From Chloroflexota bacterium (GTDB taxonomy: Bacteria > Chloroflexota > Dehalococcoidia > GIF9 > UBA5629), in the NCBI GenBank assembly GCA_016875875.1, contig VGOP01000011.1, positions 1 through 61,496 on the forward strand: a DNA stretch of 61,496 nt, given 5' to 3'. Made by a program: the position numbers and the translations under genes. Each line of letters starts with the position of its first letter. The stretch's first letter is position 1. A model generated the notes under the pieces. It was not told where the DNA came from and did no database searches. It saw nothing but the letters and a program-made list of their open reading frames with translations. Positions 1-9,117 of the stretch are shown in pieces.

Positions 1-49
1 CCTTCAGGATGTTGATGATCTGCTCTTCCGTGTACTTCTTTCGGGTCAT
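1..49 (-). CDS. IS3-family transposase OrfA, N-terminal fragment (runs off the window)
   Basis: The reverse strand begins with a good Shine-Dalgarno (GGAGGACT) and an ATG at 49, and reads MTRKKYTEEQIINILK before the window ends. This is the typical start of IS3-family OrfA, the helix-turn-helix subunit of the OrfAB transposase. Only 16 residues are visible, so the subgroup cannot be given. The element lies directly against a truncated agmatinase and is the likely cause of that truncation. Confidence 0.75.
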   Translation of the reverse strand, partial: MTRKKYTEEQIINILK

Positions 50-130
50 TTCGAGTCCTCCTTTTTATTGTTCTTAACGCCGGAAGACTCTAATTATAAC
101 CTTCCTAGTTTATGGGGGTGGGGTCATCTT

Positions 131-610
131 TGCATGATGCAACTAGATGCACATGTTAATCTCCACGATGAATATTTAGGAACTAGATACAGCCATGCCT
201 GTGTAATGCGCCGTATTCTTGAGATCTGCCCCACAGCGCAAGTTGGAATACAGAGCCCAAGATGGGAAGAGCAGCAGTTTTCGACCAAGAATAGCATACA
301 TCCCTTTTATATCTACACATCGAGTTCAGATTTGGCTTCACCCGAACAGATAATGACTTCACTGAGCGACAACGTCTACATGTCTATTGATTTGAACGTC
401 TTTGACCCCTCAGTCATGCCGGCAGTAGACACGCCCGAGGCAGGTGGCATGCAGTGGCATGAAATTCTGAATTTACTAAGAGCGGTAACCCTGCATAAAC
501 GTGTCATTGGTTTTGATCTGGTGGAACTGTACCCCAAAGAGGGCGCTGTTTCTTGCGCTTTCCTCACAGCCAAACTAGCCTTAAAGCTTATTGGCTACGC
601 TATATCATGA
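131..610 (+). pseudogene. Agmatinase/arginase-family ureohydrolase, 5'-truncated remnant
   Basis: Ureohydrolases hydrolyse agmatine or arginine at a two-manganese centre. The C-terminal half is recognisable: QLDAH, DEYLGTRYSHACVMRR, a SIDLxVFDPS strand, and VDTPEAGGMQWHE. The first hundred or so residues are missing, and an IS3 end lies immediately upstream, so the frame before about 131 is probably IS end sequence. Two metal-ligand positions are changed: the usual DAHxD reads DAHVN, and the usual SIDxDVxDP reads SIDLNVFDP. Both are D-to-N. Truncation plus lost ligands argues for a dead gene. An inactive homologue with a different start is less likely. Confidence 0.75.
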
Positions 611-697
611 GAGACAGGCATTGGCAACCTCAATCTCAGTGGCATTTGACATGGCCTGTCCCTCTGTTCTATTATTAGTACGATTTGGAGCAAAGGG

Positions 698-1525
698 ATG
701 GCCTCAAAAAACGCGCCTGATTCAGCTCCATATAGCTATATCTTAGGACAAGTTGCCACTCAGTTTCTTTTAACATTGCCCTCAGAGAAAAGACCAACAG
801 CCCAGCAGGAAGTATACAAATTCGTACGTTGGTACGGAGAAACACGTCCACTAAATGAGCTCACCATACCCGAAGTCGCCAATTATGCCGAGCAGATAAC
901 TTCGTCAACCACTGAAGTAGTTGAGAAACTAGGGATAATCAAAACCTTCCTTGCTTATGCCCACAAGCAGGGCTTGACAAGGACAAACTTGGCTGTCCAC
1001 CTGAAGAGCAAGAAAACTCCACCAAAATCAGCCTTACCTTTGAAACGACGTTACCATAGAAAAGTATTGCTGACCGGCCAAGGCTACGCGGATTTAAAAG
1101 CAGAGCTTATCACCCTCAAAAGCGAACGACCGCGCATAGCTGAAGAAATCCAGAAAGCAGCCTCTGACAAGGATTTCCGCGAAAATGCACCTCTAGAGGC
1201 AGCCAGAGAGCACCAGGGCCATGTGGAGGCACGAATTAGAGAACTGGAATCGACTTTAAAAATGGCAACATTAGTGGATGAACAGCAGATTGGTGGTCGT
1301 GAAATAACTTTTGGTGATAAAGTAGTGCTCCGTGATCTAGCTTCAGGCGAACAGGTAAGCTACACCTTAGTCGATGCTAGTGAAACTAACCCGACAGAAG
1401 GCAAGATCTCTGTTGTCTCACCTATGGGTCAAGCATTGTTAGGGCAGATGCAAGGACAAAATGTTGAGGTCAAGGCACCAGCTGGTATTCTGCGTTACAG
1501 AATTGAAGACATCCAACATCGTTGA
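698..1525 (+). CDS. greA: Transcription elongation factor GreA with N-terminal SAM-like (core-binding) extension
   Basis: GreA rescues backtracked RNA polymerase by stimulating cleavage of the 3' RNA end. Residues about 120-275 form a complete GreA: a coiled-coil hairpin whose tip has D159 and E162 in DFRENAP (the acidic pair that reaches the polymerase active site), then the FKBP-like domain ending GILRYRIEDI. Residues about 10-105 are extra. They are helical (FVRWYGETRPLNELTIPEV, TFLAYAHKQGL) and resemble the N-terminal core-binding domain of tyrosine recombinases. GreA is normally about 158 residues, so this 275-residue form is a fusion. The start is ATG after GGAG. The role of the extension is unknown. 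Confidence 0.85.
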   Translation: MASKNAPDSAPYSYILGQVATQFLLTLPSEKRPTAQQEVYKFVRWYGETRPLNELTIPEVANYAEQITSSTTEVVEKLGIIKTFLAYAHKQGLTRTNLAVHLKSKKTPPKSALPLKRRYHRKVLLTGQGYADLKAELITLKSERPRIAEEIQKAASDKDFRENAPLEAAREHQGHVEARIRELESTLKMATLVDEQQIGGREITFGDKVVLRDLASGEQVSYTLVDASETNPTEGKISVVSPMGQALLGQMQGQNVEVKAPAGILRYRIEDIQHR

Positions 1526-1552
1526 ACTTAGGTTGTCCAAGATATTCAAGGC

Positions 1553-1581
1553 TTTCCAAATTAGGAATTCTATATTATAAT
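1553..1581 (+). promoter_or_regulatory. Candidate promoter for the acyl-CoA dehydrogenase pair
   Basis: TTTCCA (1553-1558) and a perfect TATAAT (1576-1581) are 17 bases apart. The -35 box is weak. The predicted transcript has an unusually long leader of about 215 bases before the first gene. The leader contains a perfect hairpin, CAGCTT/AAGCTG (about 1639-1659), and a second region rich in AGCTGG repeats near 1720. No known riboswitch was recognised in it. Confidence 0.45.
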
Positions 1582-1804
1582 AGACGAGCCTAAAGATAGA
1601 ATTTAAACTACGAGAGTTTTTCCCAAGCAAATTGGTACAGCTTTATGCGTGAAAGCTGTGAGGCATCTACAGTAGTTTGAGAGTAGGAAACGTAAACAGT
1701 AATAAAGTTGCAACCTAAGCTGGCGCTCAGCTGGTGTTGGATATTTTGTGCCTATAACTAGCCAGCGACGCTGTCATAGGAATTCAAATCTAAAGGAGGT
1801 ACAC

Positions 1805-2989
1805 ATGGATTTTGAGCTAACAGAGGAACAGAAAGCGCACAGAAAAGAGTTTTTCGAGGTCTGTAAGGAACTTGAGAAAAAAAGGCCACCAAGTTTTGTA
1901 GGATTTGAGGCTGTATTTGAGGTTGATGAATGCTGGGAATTCCACCTTTACTGCGCCAAGGAATTCGCTAAAAAGGGGTGGCTTGGCTTAGCCTGGCCTC
2001 CTGAATACGGCGGCAGTGGAACCATGATGGACAAAGTCCTCTTCGCCGAGGCGAGAGGATACCATGGAATTCCTGGTGTTGACATCTTTGGAGTGCAAAT
2101 GCTCGCCCCTACCCTTTTACAGGCCGCAAGCGACGCAATAAAGAAAGAATTTCTGCCGCCAATTGTCCAAGGAAAGGTTATGTGGTGCGAGCTATGGAGC
2201 GAGCCCAATGCAGGCTCAGACTTGGCCACTCTGGCCACCACCGCGATAAAAAAGGGTGATGAATACGTTATAAACGGTCAGAAGACCTGGAATACGGGTG
2301 CTCACCGGGCTGATTGGGGCTTTGGAGTATTCAAGACCGACCCAGCTGCTCGGAAACACCACAACATCACTTTCATCTTGCTCGATATGAAAACGCCCGG
2401 GATAACGGTAAGGCCTATCCCATACATAGATGGCGGTGGCCCATTCTGTGAGGTTTATTTTGATGATGTCCATGTGCCGGCTAAAAATATCGTCGGCCAG
2501 GAAAACGAAGGCTGGGCGGTGGTCAATCTCCTCGCCGGTTTCGAGAGGTCGGGGATGACCGAAATCATGGCTATGTTCCGTGATCTGGAAGAGCTAGTGA
2601 AATACTGCAATGAGACCAAGCGGAACGGTCAACCTTTAGCCAGAGACCCATTAATACGCAACCGAGTGGCACAACTAGCCTGTGAACTGCAAGCAGCCCG
2701 CGCCATCGCATACCGAATAGCTGACTTGCAAAACAGGAACGAGATGGCCCTGATGGATGCATCAGCAGCAAAGATATTCTACAGCGAGTTAGGCAAGCGT
2801 TTTGCTTTCGTTGCAACCGACATCGCAGGTCCATACGGCCAGGTCAAAACCTCCCGATGGGCTCCTATGCACGGGGCTTGGGAGAAAGCATTCCAAGAAT
2901 GTTTCATAACCATCATCTCCATGGGGACAAATGAGATACAAAGGAATATCATCGCCTGGTATGGTCTGGGCTTGCCCAGAATGAAATAA
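1805..2989 (+). CDS. Acyl-CoA dehydrogenase family protein (first of pair)
   Basis: An FAD-dependent acyl-CoA dehydrogenase of 394 residues that introduces an alpha-beta double bond in a CoA thioester. The N-terminal helical domain starts DFELTEEQKAHRKEF. The middle beta domain has WCELWSEPNAGSDLA and INGQKTWNTGAH, and the C-terminal domain ends GTNEIQRNIIAWYGLGLPR. The start is the ATG at 1805, behind AAAGGAGGTACAC; the frame is open 57 bases further upstream but has no ribosome site there. The position that is Glu in MCAD-type enzymes (YEGT) reads SMGT, as in many FadE-like proteins that use a different base. The adjacent second dehydrogenase suggests an alpha2-beta2 heteromer. The substrate is unknown. 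Confidence 0.9.
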   Translation: MDFELTEEQKAHRKEFFEVCKELEKKRPPSFVGFEAVFEVDECWEFHLYCAKEFAKKGWLGLAWPPEYGGSGTMMDKVLFAEARGYHGIPGVDIFGVQMLAPTLLQAASDAIKKEFLPPIVQGKVMWCELWSEPNAGSDLATLATTAIKKGDEYVINGQKTWNTGAHRADWGFGVFKTDPAARKHHNITFILLDMKTPGITVRPIPYIDGGGPFCEVYFDDVHVPAKNIVGQENEGWAVVNLLAGFERSGMTEIMAMFRDLEELVKYCNETKRNGQPLARDPLIRNRVAQLACELQAARAIAYRIADLQNRNEMALMDASAAKIFYSELGKRFAFVATDIAGPYGQVKTSRWAPMHGAWEKAFQECFITIISMGTNEIQRNIIAWYGLGLPRMK

Positions 2990-3011
2990 ACAAGTTTCGA
3001 TAGGAGGAATC

Positions 3012-4145
3012 ATGGACCTTAGATTTACTGAAGCGCAAGAGATTTTGAAGAAAATGGCACGGGATTTCCTTACCACGGAATGCCCTAAAACTCTGGTAAG
3101 AGAGCTTGAAAAGAGTGAGAAGGGATACTCTCCCGAGCTCTGGAAGAAGATGGCCGAGCTGGGGTGGATGGGATTGGTTATCCCTGAAGAATACGAGGGC
3201 ATGGGTTACACCTTCCAGGATCTGACAGTCCTCTTAGAGGAGGCAGGTAGGAATATACTTCCCGGACCGCTAATCTCTACCGTAATCAGCACCTTCCCTA
3301 TCCTCGAGGCCGGGACTGAGGAACAAAAGAAAGAGCTCCTGCCCAAAATAGCTCGGGGAGAACTAATTATTACTACGGCCCTCCTCGAAGCTGAAGGGAC
3401 ATTCAACGCCTATGGAATTGCCGCTAAAGCAACACCTAAAGGGGATGACTTCATAATAAATGGCACAAAGCTCTTCGTTGAAATGGCCCATGTAGCCAAT
3501 TACACCATCTGCGTCACCCGAACCAAAGATGGGACTTCTCCTGAGAAAGGAATCACCCTCTTTTTAGTTGACTCCAAAGCCCCTGGAATAAGCTGTGAAG
3601 TAATGCCCACCATAGCCGCAGATAAGCTATGCGAGGTGCGCTTTGAGAACGTTACTGTGCCCAAGAAAAACATGCTGGGCAAGATAGATGAAGGATGGCC
3701 GATTGTGGAAATGATGTTACGCAAAGGAGCTATCGCTAAGTGCGCAGAGTCCATCGGTGCGATACAGACTTGCGTCGAAATGACTGTAGCGTACTCCAAA
3801 GAAAGGGTTCAGTATGATAGGCCTATCGGAGCCTTCCAAGCACTTCAGCATATAATGGCTGACATGTGGACCTCAATGGAAACCGGCCGTTATTTAGTCT
3901 ATGAGGTGGCATGGATGGAATCAGAAGGTCAACCCTGTGCCAAAGAAGCATCCTTGGCAAAGGCATATGTCAACGAGGCTTACAAGAATGTGGGTCAGTG
4001 GGCAATAAGATTACACGGCGCCATTGCCACCAGCCATGACCACGATATACCACTTTATTATCGAAGGTCAAAGGCTGCAGACACCACTTACGGCGGCACT
4101 GATTTCCACAGGGAGCTGGTAGCCCAGAAAATTGGACTAATCTAA
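3012..4145 (+). CDS. Acyl-CoA dehydrogenase family protein (second of pair)
   Basis: A 377-residue acyl-CoA dehydrogenase beginning 22 bases after the first, with its own TAGGAGG site, so the two are co-transcribed. It has the N-terminal domain (MDLRFTEAQEILKKMARDF), GWMGLVIPEEYEG, the helical C-terminal part with AYSKERVQYDRPIGAFQALQH, and RLHGAIATSHDHDIPLYYRR. The MCAD catalytic Glu position reads YGGT. Adjacent divergent ACAD pairs, as known for steroid side-chain FadE heteromers, often share one active site between subunits. Such an arrangement is inferred here. A strong terminator follows. Confidence 0.9.
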   Translation: MDLRFTEAQEILKKMARDFLTTECPKTLVRELEKSEKGYSPELWKKMAELGWMGLVIPEEYEGMGYTFQDLTVLLEEAGRNILPGPLISTVISTFPILEAGTEEQKKELLPKIARGELIITTALLEAEGTFNAYGIAAKATPKGDDFIINGTKLFVEMAHVANYTICVTRTKDGTSPEKGITLFLVDSKAPGISCEVMPTIAADKLCEVRFENVTVPKKNMLGKIDEGWPIVEMMLRKGAIAKCAESIGAIQTCVEMTVAYSKERVQYDRPIGAFQALQHIMADMWTSMETGRYLVYEVAWMESEGQPCAKEASLAKAYVNEAYKNVGQWAIRLHGAIATSHDHDIPLYYRRSKAADTTYGGTDFHRELVAQKIGLI

Positions 4146-4172
4146 GCACATCTAGATGCAAAGAGCACTCCA

Positions 4173-4207
4173 CTTAGCCCCTCTTAGTCGGAGGGGCTAA
4201 GCTTTTT
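4173..4207 (+). terminator. Rho-independent terminator after the acyl-CoA dehydrogenase operon
   Basis: A perfect 11-bp stem (CTTAGCCCCTC / GAGGGGCTAAG) with a 7-base loop is followed by CTTTTTT. It sits 28 bases past the second dehydrogenase and cleanly ends that operon before the rpsB promoter. Confidence 0.9.
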
Positions 4208-4290
4208 TCTTAACTAAGTGGAAACTAAGAAAAACTATTTGAACTATCAAACCAACTTAACTCTGTGAGTAATTATTCCCTCTTGCTCAA

Positions 4291-4319
4291 TTGCCTCACC
4301 AAGCACCTTATGCTATACT
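4291..4319 (+). promoter_or_regulatory. Promoter of the rpsB-tsf-pyrH-frr operon
   Basis: TTGCCT (4291-4296), 17 bases, then TATACT (4314-4319) preceded by TGC, giving an extended -10 box. Transcription would start near 4326, leaving about 80 bases of leader before rpsB. Confidence 0.6.
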
Positions 4320-4407
4320 GATGTGCAAATTTGATTAGGGAATACTATTAGTAACCCCTGAAAAACTTTGTTTCTCATGGGTTTAATATAAATTAGGAGG
4401 TCAAAAT

Positions 4408-5193
4408 TTGCCGGAGTCTATTTCAGTTAAACAGCTCCTACAAGCCGGAGCTCATTTTGGACATCTAACCGGTCACTGGCACCCACACATGAAAAACTAT
4501 ATTTTCACACAGCGCAATGGCATCCACATCATCGACTTAGAGCAAACTGTAGCTATGCTGGATAGAGCCTGCGCTTACATTAGAGACCTAGTCAGTAACG
4601 GCCAAAGCGTTCTCTTTGTCGGCACCAAGAAGCAAGCTCAGGGAATAGTAGAAGAAGAAGCCAAACGATGTAGTATGTATTATGTCAACCAAAGATGGTT
4701 AGGTGGGATGCTAACTAATTTCGCTACTATCCAAGCCAGGATAGACTACCTAGTTCGCCTCGAAGATCGAAGGGATAAAGGTGAGCTAGATTACCTATCA
4801 AAAAAGGAGAGATTGAAAGTCGAGAAGGAAATAGCACGACTTAATAAGCTTCTTGGTGGTTTTAAGGAAATGACTACGCTTCCTGGAGCCCTATTCATTG
4901 TTGACCCAACTAAAGAGAAAATAGCTTTGGCTGAAGCAAGAAAGGTTAGCATACCAATAGTAGCTATTGTAGACACTAACTGCGACCCAACAGATATTGA
5001 TTACCTTATTCCAGCTAACGATGATGCTATAAAGGCACTCAAACTCATATGCAGCAAAATAGCTGATGCGGTTCTCGAAGGTAAGATGATTAAGGAGACC
5101 GGCGAAATGGGAACCATTGAACTAGCTCCTGTAGATACGGAACGCACCCAATTAATGGAACCCCATATTTTTGCACCTGACGAAGATGAATAG
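4408..5193 (+). CDS. rpsB: 30S ribosomal protein S2
   Basis: Protein S2 of the small ribosomal subunit, 261 residues. The N-terminal hallmark LLQAGAHFGHLTGHWHPHM is present, followed by NGIHIIDLEQT, FVGTKKQAQ, NQRWLGGMLTNF and VDTNCDPTDIDYLIPANDDA. The start is TTG at 4408, behind AGGAGG. The order rpsB-tsf-pyrH-frr is the usual bacterial one. The acidic C-terminal tail (PDEDE) is common in this protein. Confidence 0.97.
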   Translation: MPESISVKQLLQAGAHFGHLTGHWHPHMKNYIFTQRNGIHIIDLEQTVAMLDRACAYIRDLVSNGQSVLFVGTKKQAQGIVEEEAKRCSMYYVNQRWLGGMLTNFATIQARIDYLVRLEDRRDKGELDYLSKKERLKVEKEIARLNKLLGGFKEMTTLPGALFIVDPTKEKIALAEARKVSIPIVAIVDTNCDPTDIDYLIPANDDAIKALKLICSKIADAVLEGKMIKETGEMGTIELAPVDTERTQLMEPHIFAPDEDE

Positions 5194-5236
5194 CGAGGCA
5201 GTGATGCCTTATCCTACATAGCAAGAGGAGGTAGAA

Positions 5237-5740
5237 TTGCAAGTTTCAACTACAGCGATAAAGGAGCTTAGGGGAAAAACCGGTGCTGGTGTTATAGACT
5301 GTAAAAAGGCTCTCCTCGAAGCAGAAGGAAACTTGGAAAAGGCAGCCGATATTCTCAACCAGCGCGGACTGGCCTTGGCTCGAAAAAAGGCTGACCGTGC
5401 CGCAGACCAAGGAATAATCGAAGCTTATGTCCACCAAGGAGGCCAGATTGCAGCATTAATTGAAATCAACTGTGAGACCGATTTTGTTTCCCGCACTGAC
5501 GAATTCAAAGAGTTAGCCCATGACCTAGCTCTGCAAATAACCGCTATGTCCCCAAGATTCATTTCTCCAGAAGACATGCCACAAGAAACAGACACAGACC
5601 TTCAAACAGCTTGCCTCCTGCTCCAACCCTTCATCAAAGACCCCAACAAGACCGTCCAAGACATCATCACTGAAACGATAGCCAAGGTTGGTGAGAATAT
5701 CAAAATACGCAGATTCGTCAGATTCGAACTAGGTTATTAG
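5237..5740 (+). CDS. tsf: Elongation factor Ts (short form)
   Basis: EF-Ts is the nucleotide exchange factor for EF-Tu. The N-terminal UBA-like segment ([16 protein letters not shown]) and the core motif [12 protein letters not shown] are intact. At 167 residues it is far shorter than the roughly 280-300-residue enterobacterial protein. Short EF-Ts lacking the second core repeat is known in several phyla, including Dehalococcoides. The start is TTG with GAGGAGGT before it. It lies 43 bases after rpsB and 2 bases before pyrH. Confidence 0.95.
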   Translation: MQVSTTAIKELRGKTGAGVIDCKKALLEAEGNLEKAADILNQRGLALARKKADRAADQGIIEAYVHQGGQIAALIEINCETDFVSRTDEFKELAHDLALQITAMSPRFISPEDMPQETDTDLQTACLLLQPFIKDPNKTVQDIITETIAKVGENIKIRRFVRFELGY

Positions 5741-5742
5741 AA

Positions 5743-6480
5743 GTGGCAACAAAAAAGCCCAAATACAAGCGTGTCTTGCTCAAGCTGAGTGGAGAAGCGC
5801 TCATGGGAAAGAAAAGGTTTGGCATTGACCGTTCAATACTGACACGTGTAGCCCGGCAAATAAAACAAATAATTGAGCAAGAAGTTGAGGTAGCTATAGT
5901 CGTCGGAGGAGGCAATTTCTGGCGAGGCACTGGTGGTGAAGCCAAAGGAATGGATCGAGCCACAGCTGACTATGCTGGGATGTTAGCTACGATGATCAAT
6001 GCCCTGGTCCTTCAAGATTCGTTAGAAAGCGAAGGAATAATTACTAGAACTCAATCAGCCATTACCATGCATGCTGTAGCCGAGCCGTATATACGTCGTC
6101 GTGCCATCCGACACCTAGAAAAGGGGAGGGTGGTTATTTTCGCCGGAGGTACAGGAAATCCCTACATGACTACCGATACTGCTGCGGCACTGCGAGCCAT
6201 TGAAGTCGGAGCCGAAGTCCTTCTTGTAGCCAAAAACAGAGTCGATGGTGTTTACGATTCTGATCCTCTCAGAAATCCAAAGGCAAAGAAATTTTACCAT
6301 TTAACCCACAAAGATGCCCTAAACTTACGCCTCCAGGTAATGGATAGCACTGCTTTCTCTCTATGTCGGGACAATAAGCTTCCCATAATAATTTTCGACC
6401 TACAAGGAAAACAGAGTATAGAGCGTGCCATCTTTGGAGAACACGTCGGTACCTTTGTCACTAACGAGGAAGAGAGATGA
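5743..6480 (+). CDS. pyrH: UMP kinase
   Basis: Phosphorylates UMP to UDP; this is the bacterial hexameric amino-acid-kinase-fold enzyme. Motifs: KLSGEALMG near the N-terminus, [30 protein letters not shown], and [12 protein letters not shown]. 245 residues, normal length. It starts at GTG 2 bases after the tsf stop without its own strong ribosome site, so translation is probably coupled. The TGA stop overlaps the frr ATG. Confidence 0.96.
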   Translation: MATKKPKYKRVLLKLSGEALMGKKRFGIDRSILTRVARQIKQIIEQEVEVAIVVGGGNFWRGTGGEAKGMDRATADYAGMLATMINALVLQDSLESEGIITRTQSAITMHAVAEPYIRRRAIRHLEKGRVVIFAGGTGNPYMTTDTAAALRAIEVGAEVLLVAKNRVDGVYDSDPLRNPKAKKFYHLTHKDALNLRLQVMDSTAFSLCRDNKLPIIIFDLQGKQSIERAIFGEHVGTFVTNEEER

Positions 6481-7034
6481 TCGAGCAAATACTCACCGAA
6501 ATCAATGGTAAAATGCAAAAGGCTGCCGATGCTTTAACCCGAGACCTGGCAGCTATTCGCACAGGACGTGCATCACCGGCCTTGGTTGAGCATATCAAAG
6601 CTGACTATCACGGTGTCCTCACTCCGATCAACCAGATGGCTTCTATCTCAATACCTGAAGCAAAGATGATACTCATCCAACCATGGGACCGCAGTTCAAC
6701 CCGCAGTATCGAGAAAGCTATTCTCACGTCTGACCTCGGCCTAAATCCAACAAGCGATAGCAACGTCATACGCATACCTGTTCCACCCCTCACCGAAGAA
6801 CGACGTAAGGAGTTAACCAGAGTAGTTCACAAAAGGTTAGAGGAGGCAAGGATTGCGCTTCGTAACCTAAGACGGGAAGGCATCGAAAGACTGAGGCAGT
6901 CAGAAAAAAATAAAGAAATATCCCAAGATCAATACACACGTGCTTCTGAACAACTGCAAAAACTCACCGATAACTTCATAGACAAGGTCAACGATATAGG
7001 AAAAGCCAAAGAAACAGAGATAATGGAGGTCTAA
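6477..7034 (+). CDS. frr: Ribosome recycling factor
   Basis: RRF splits post-termination ribosomes together with EF-G. The 185-residue tRNA-mimic fold is complete: [59 protein letters not shown], and the C-terminal helix [21 protein letters not shown]. The start overlaps the pyrH stop as ATGA. In related genomes uppS usually follows. Here a 143-base gap without a gene follows instead, then cdsA. Confidence 0.97.
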   Translation: MIEQILTEINGKMQKAADALTRDLAAIRTGRASPALVEHIKADYHGVLTPINQMASISIPEAKMILIQPWDRSSTRSIEKAILTSDLGLNPTSDSNVIRIPVPPLTEERRKELTRVVHKRLEEARIALRNLRREGIERLRQSEKNKEISQDQYTRASEQLQKLTDNFIDKVNDIGKAKETEIMEV

Positions 7035-7177
7035 AACTCCGAAACCCGCATGCCCATGTTTTCAAGGGAGTAAATCCACACATAAAACATCATGCCAGCC
7101 TCAAAAAGCTCCGCCAACATTCAGTATTCCTCACTACATCCACTGCTACCTAAGGCACTTAGAGCCCAAGAATAAAC

Positions 7178-7972
7178 ATGCTCAGGTATAGAATTCTCAC
7201 TGCCATTGTCGGACTACCACTCGTTATTGCCATAATCTGGTTTGGTGAACCCTGGTTTACCCTCATGATAGCTGTTATGGCCGCACTTGGTAGCCTGGAA
7301 TTTTATCGAATGGCTAGCCAGTCAAAAATACAGCCGCTCACCTATTTCGGTATGGCTTGGGTACTACTTATAGTCCTAAGCCCTCATTGCCCATATCCTG
7401 TTGCAGCACCTTTCCTCATCACCTCAGCCATAGTTGTCTCGCTAATCTGGCTTTTGCTTAAATCTCCGCGGGAAGAGGCTTTCACTAATTGGGCATGGAC
7501 AATGACAGGGATCCTTTATATAGGCTGGATGCTCAACCACTGGGTCGAACTCAGAAGCTTGGAGGCTGGCAAAGTGTTGGTATTTTGGGCTATGTTCACT
7601 ACATTCGCTAGTGATACCAGTGCCTTTTTTGTCGGCAGAACTTGGGGTAAACACGCTCTAGCACCATCCATAAGCCCAGGCAAAACTTGGGAAGGAGCCA
7701 TAGGTGGACTATTGACCAGCATTGTGGCCTCCCTAATTCTCAGCATAATCTTTCCATTGCCCTTCAGCTACTGGCAGACGGCCCTTTTAGGCTGTGTTAT
7801 CAGCCTGTTCGCTCAGCTCGGAGATTTAGCAGAGTCATTACTTAAGCGTAACACAGGTGTAAAGGATGCAGGCAAGCTAATACCTGGACATGGTGGTATA
7901 CTAGACCGCATCGATAGTCTCATATTCACCGGAGCTATTGTATACTATTGCGTGATACTAGCCACATTATGA
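7178..7972 (+). CDS. cdsA: Phosphatidate cytidylyltransferase (CDP-diglyceride synthase)
   Basis: Integral membrane enzyme that makes CDP-diacylglycerol from phosphatidate and CTP, the branch point of phospholipid synthesis. 264 residues with multiple hydrophobic helices. The family signature is near the C-terminus (SPGKTWEGAIGG, then PGHGGILDRIDSLIFTG, with the catalytic HGG and DR). Its stop overlaps the dxr start by ATGA, indicating one transcript. Confidence 0.95.
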   Translation: MLRYRILTAIVGLPLVIAIIWFGEPWFTLMIAVMAALGSLEFYRMASQSKIQPLTYFGMAWVLLIVLSPHCPYPVAAPFLITSAIVVSLIWLLLKSPREEAFTNWAWTMTGILYIGWMLNHWVELRSLEAGKVLVFWAMFTTFASDTSAFFVGRTWGKHALAPSISPGKTWEGAIGGLLTSIVASLILSIIFPLPFSYWQTALLGCVISLFAQLGDLAESLLKRNTGVKDAGKLIPGHGGILDRIDSLIFTGAIVYYCVILATL

Positions 7973-9117
7973 GCAACACTATTAAAAAACTAGCAATTCT
8001 AGGCTCGACAGGCTCAATAGGGCAACAAGTCCTAGACATAATAGGGGCCTTCCCTGGCAAATTCAGGATAGTAGGATTAGCTGGCGGCAAAAATACGAGT
8101 TTGCTTGCTGAACAAATCAGCCGATTTCAGCCCAAACTAGCATATTCGCCGCTTAAGATCAGCCTGCCAGACAAAACAAAGTTATCATCACTAGAGGACA
8201 TAGCTACCCACCCTGAAGTCGACATCGTTGTCATAGCCACCTCGGGTAAAATAGGGCTGGCTCCAACACTAGCCGCCATAAGGTCTAGCAAAAAAATAGC
8301 TCTGGCCAATAAAGAGGTGCTAGTCATGGCAGGTGCAATTGTTGTAGCAGAAACTAAACGATACGAAGCTCAAATCTTCCCTATTGACAGCGAACATAGC
8401 GCTATATGGCAGTGCCTTCGTGGAGAGAAAGCTGAGGTGGCCCGGCTTATCCTGACAGCATCAGGGGGGCCTTTCTATCATTATTCACCCGCGCAGTTAA
8501 CTAAAGTCACTATTGAAGAAGCTCTGCGACATCCTACATGGAGAATGGGAAAGAAAGTGACCATTGATTCGGCAACTCTAATGAACAAGGGGCTAGAAGC
8601 AATCGAAGCTCATTGGCTTTTCTCTATACCATTTAGCAAAATAGAAATCGTCATTCATCCTCAGAGCGTTATTCATTCCCTAGTAGAATTTATCGACGGC
8701 TCGCTAAAGGCTCAACTCAGTATCCCCGACATGCATTTTTCTATTCAATACGCTCTATCCTATCCCAAGCGGTTTGCTAACCCCAGTTTACCACGTATTG
8801 ACCTAACCCGACTGAATTCACTGACTTTTGAGACAATAGACTATTCTATTTTCCCGTGCTTACAACTGGCACTTGATGCTGGTAAAAAGGGAGGGACATA
8901 CCCTGCTGTACTTTGTGCCGCCGATGAGATAGCTGTCGAACTCTTTCTTAAACAGCATATTAGTTTCTCTGGCATCGCCGAAATAATAAACAAGACCATC
9001 AGCTTACACCAAGGCACAACTAACCCTACCCTGGATGATATCTTGGCTGCTGATGAGTGGGCAAGAGATACCGCACTGAAACTTACTAACAAGGCAAGCT
9101 TATGCTTGAAACAATAG
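7969..9117 (+). CDS. dxr: 1-deoxy-D-xylulose 5-phosphate reductoisomerase
   Basis: Second step of the MEP isoprenoid pathway: DXP to MEP, NADPH-dependent. 382 residues from the ATG at 7969 that overlaps the cdsA stop; the frame is open 21 bases further upstream but that ATG lies inside cdsA. Motifs: LGSTGSIGQQ (nucleotide binding), ALANKEVLV, IDSEHSAIWQC (metal-binding acidic residues), SGGPF, and LMNKGLEAIEAHWLF. Grouped with ispG further down, so two pathway steps share the operon. The rseP start lies inside its 3' end. Confidence 0.96.
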   Translation: MSNTIKKLAILGSTGSIGQQVLDIIGAFPGKFRIVGLAGGKNTSLLAEQISRFQPKLAYSPLKISLPDKTKLSSLEDIATHPEVDIVVIATSGKIGLAPTLAAIRSSKKIALANKEVLVMAGAIVVAETKRYEAQIFPIDSEHSAIWQCLRGEKAEVARLILTASGGPFYHYSPAQLTKVTIEEALRHPTWRMGKKVTIDSATLMNKGLEAIEAHWLFSIPFSKIEIVIHPQSVIHSLVEFIDGSLKAQLSIPDMHFSIQYALSYPKRFANPSLPRIDLTRLNSLTFETIDYSIFPCLQLALDAGKKGGTYPAVLCAADEIAVELFLKQHISFSGIAEIINKTISLHQGTTNPTLDDILAADEWARDTALKLTNKASLCLKQ

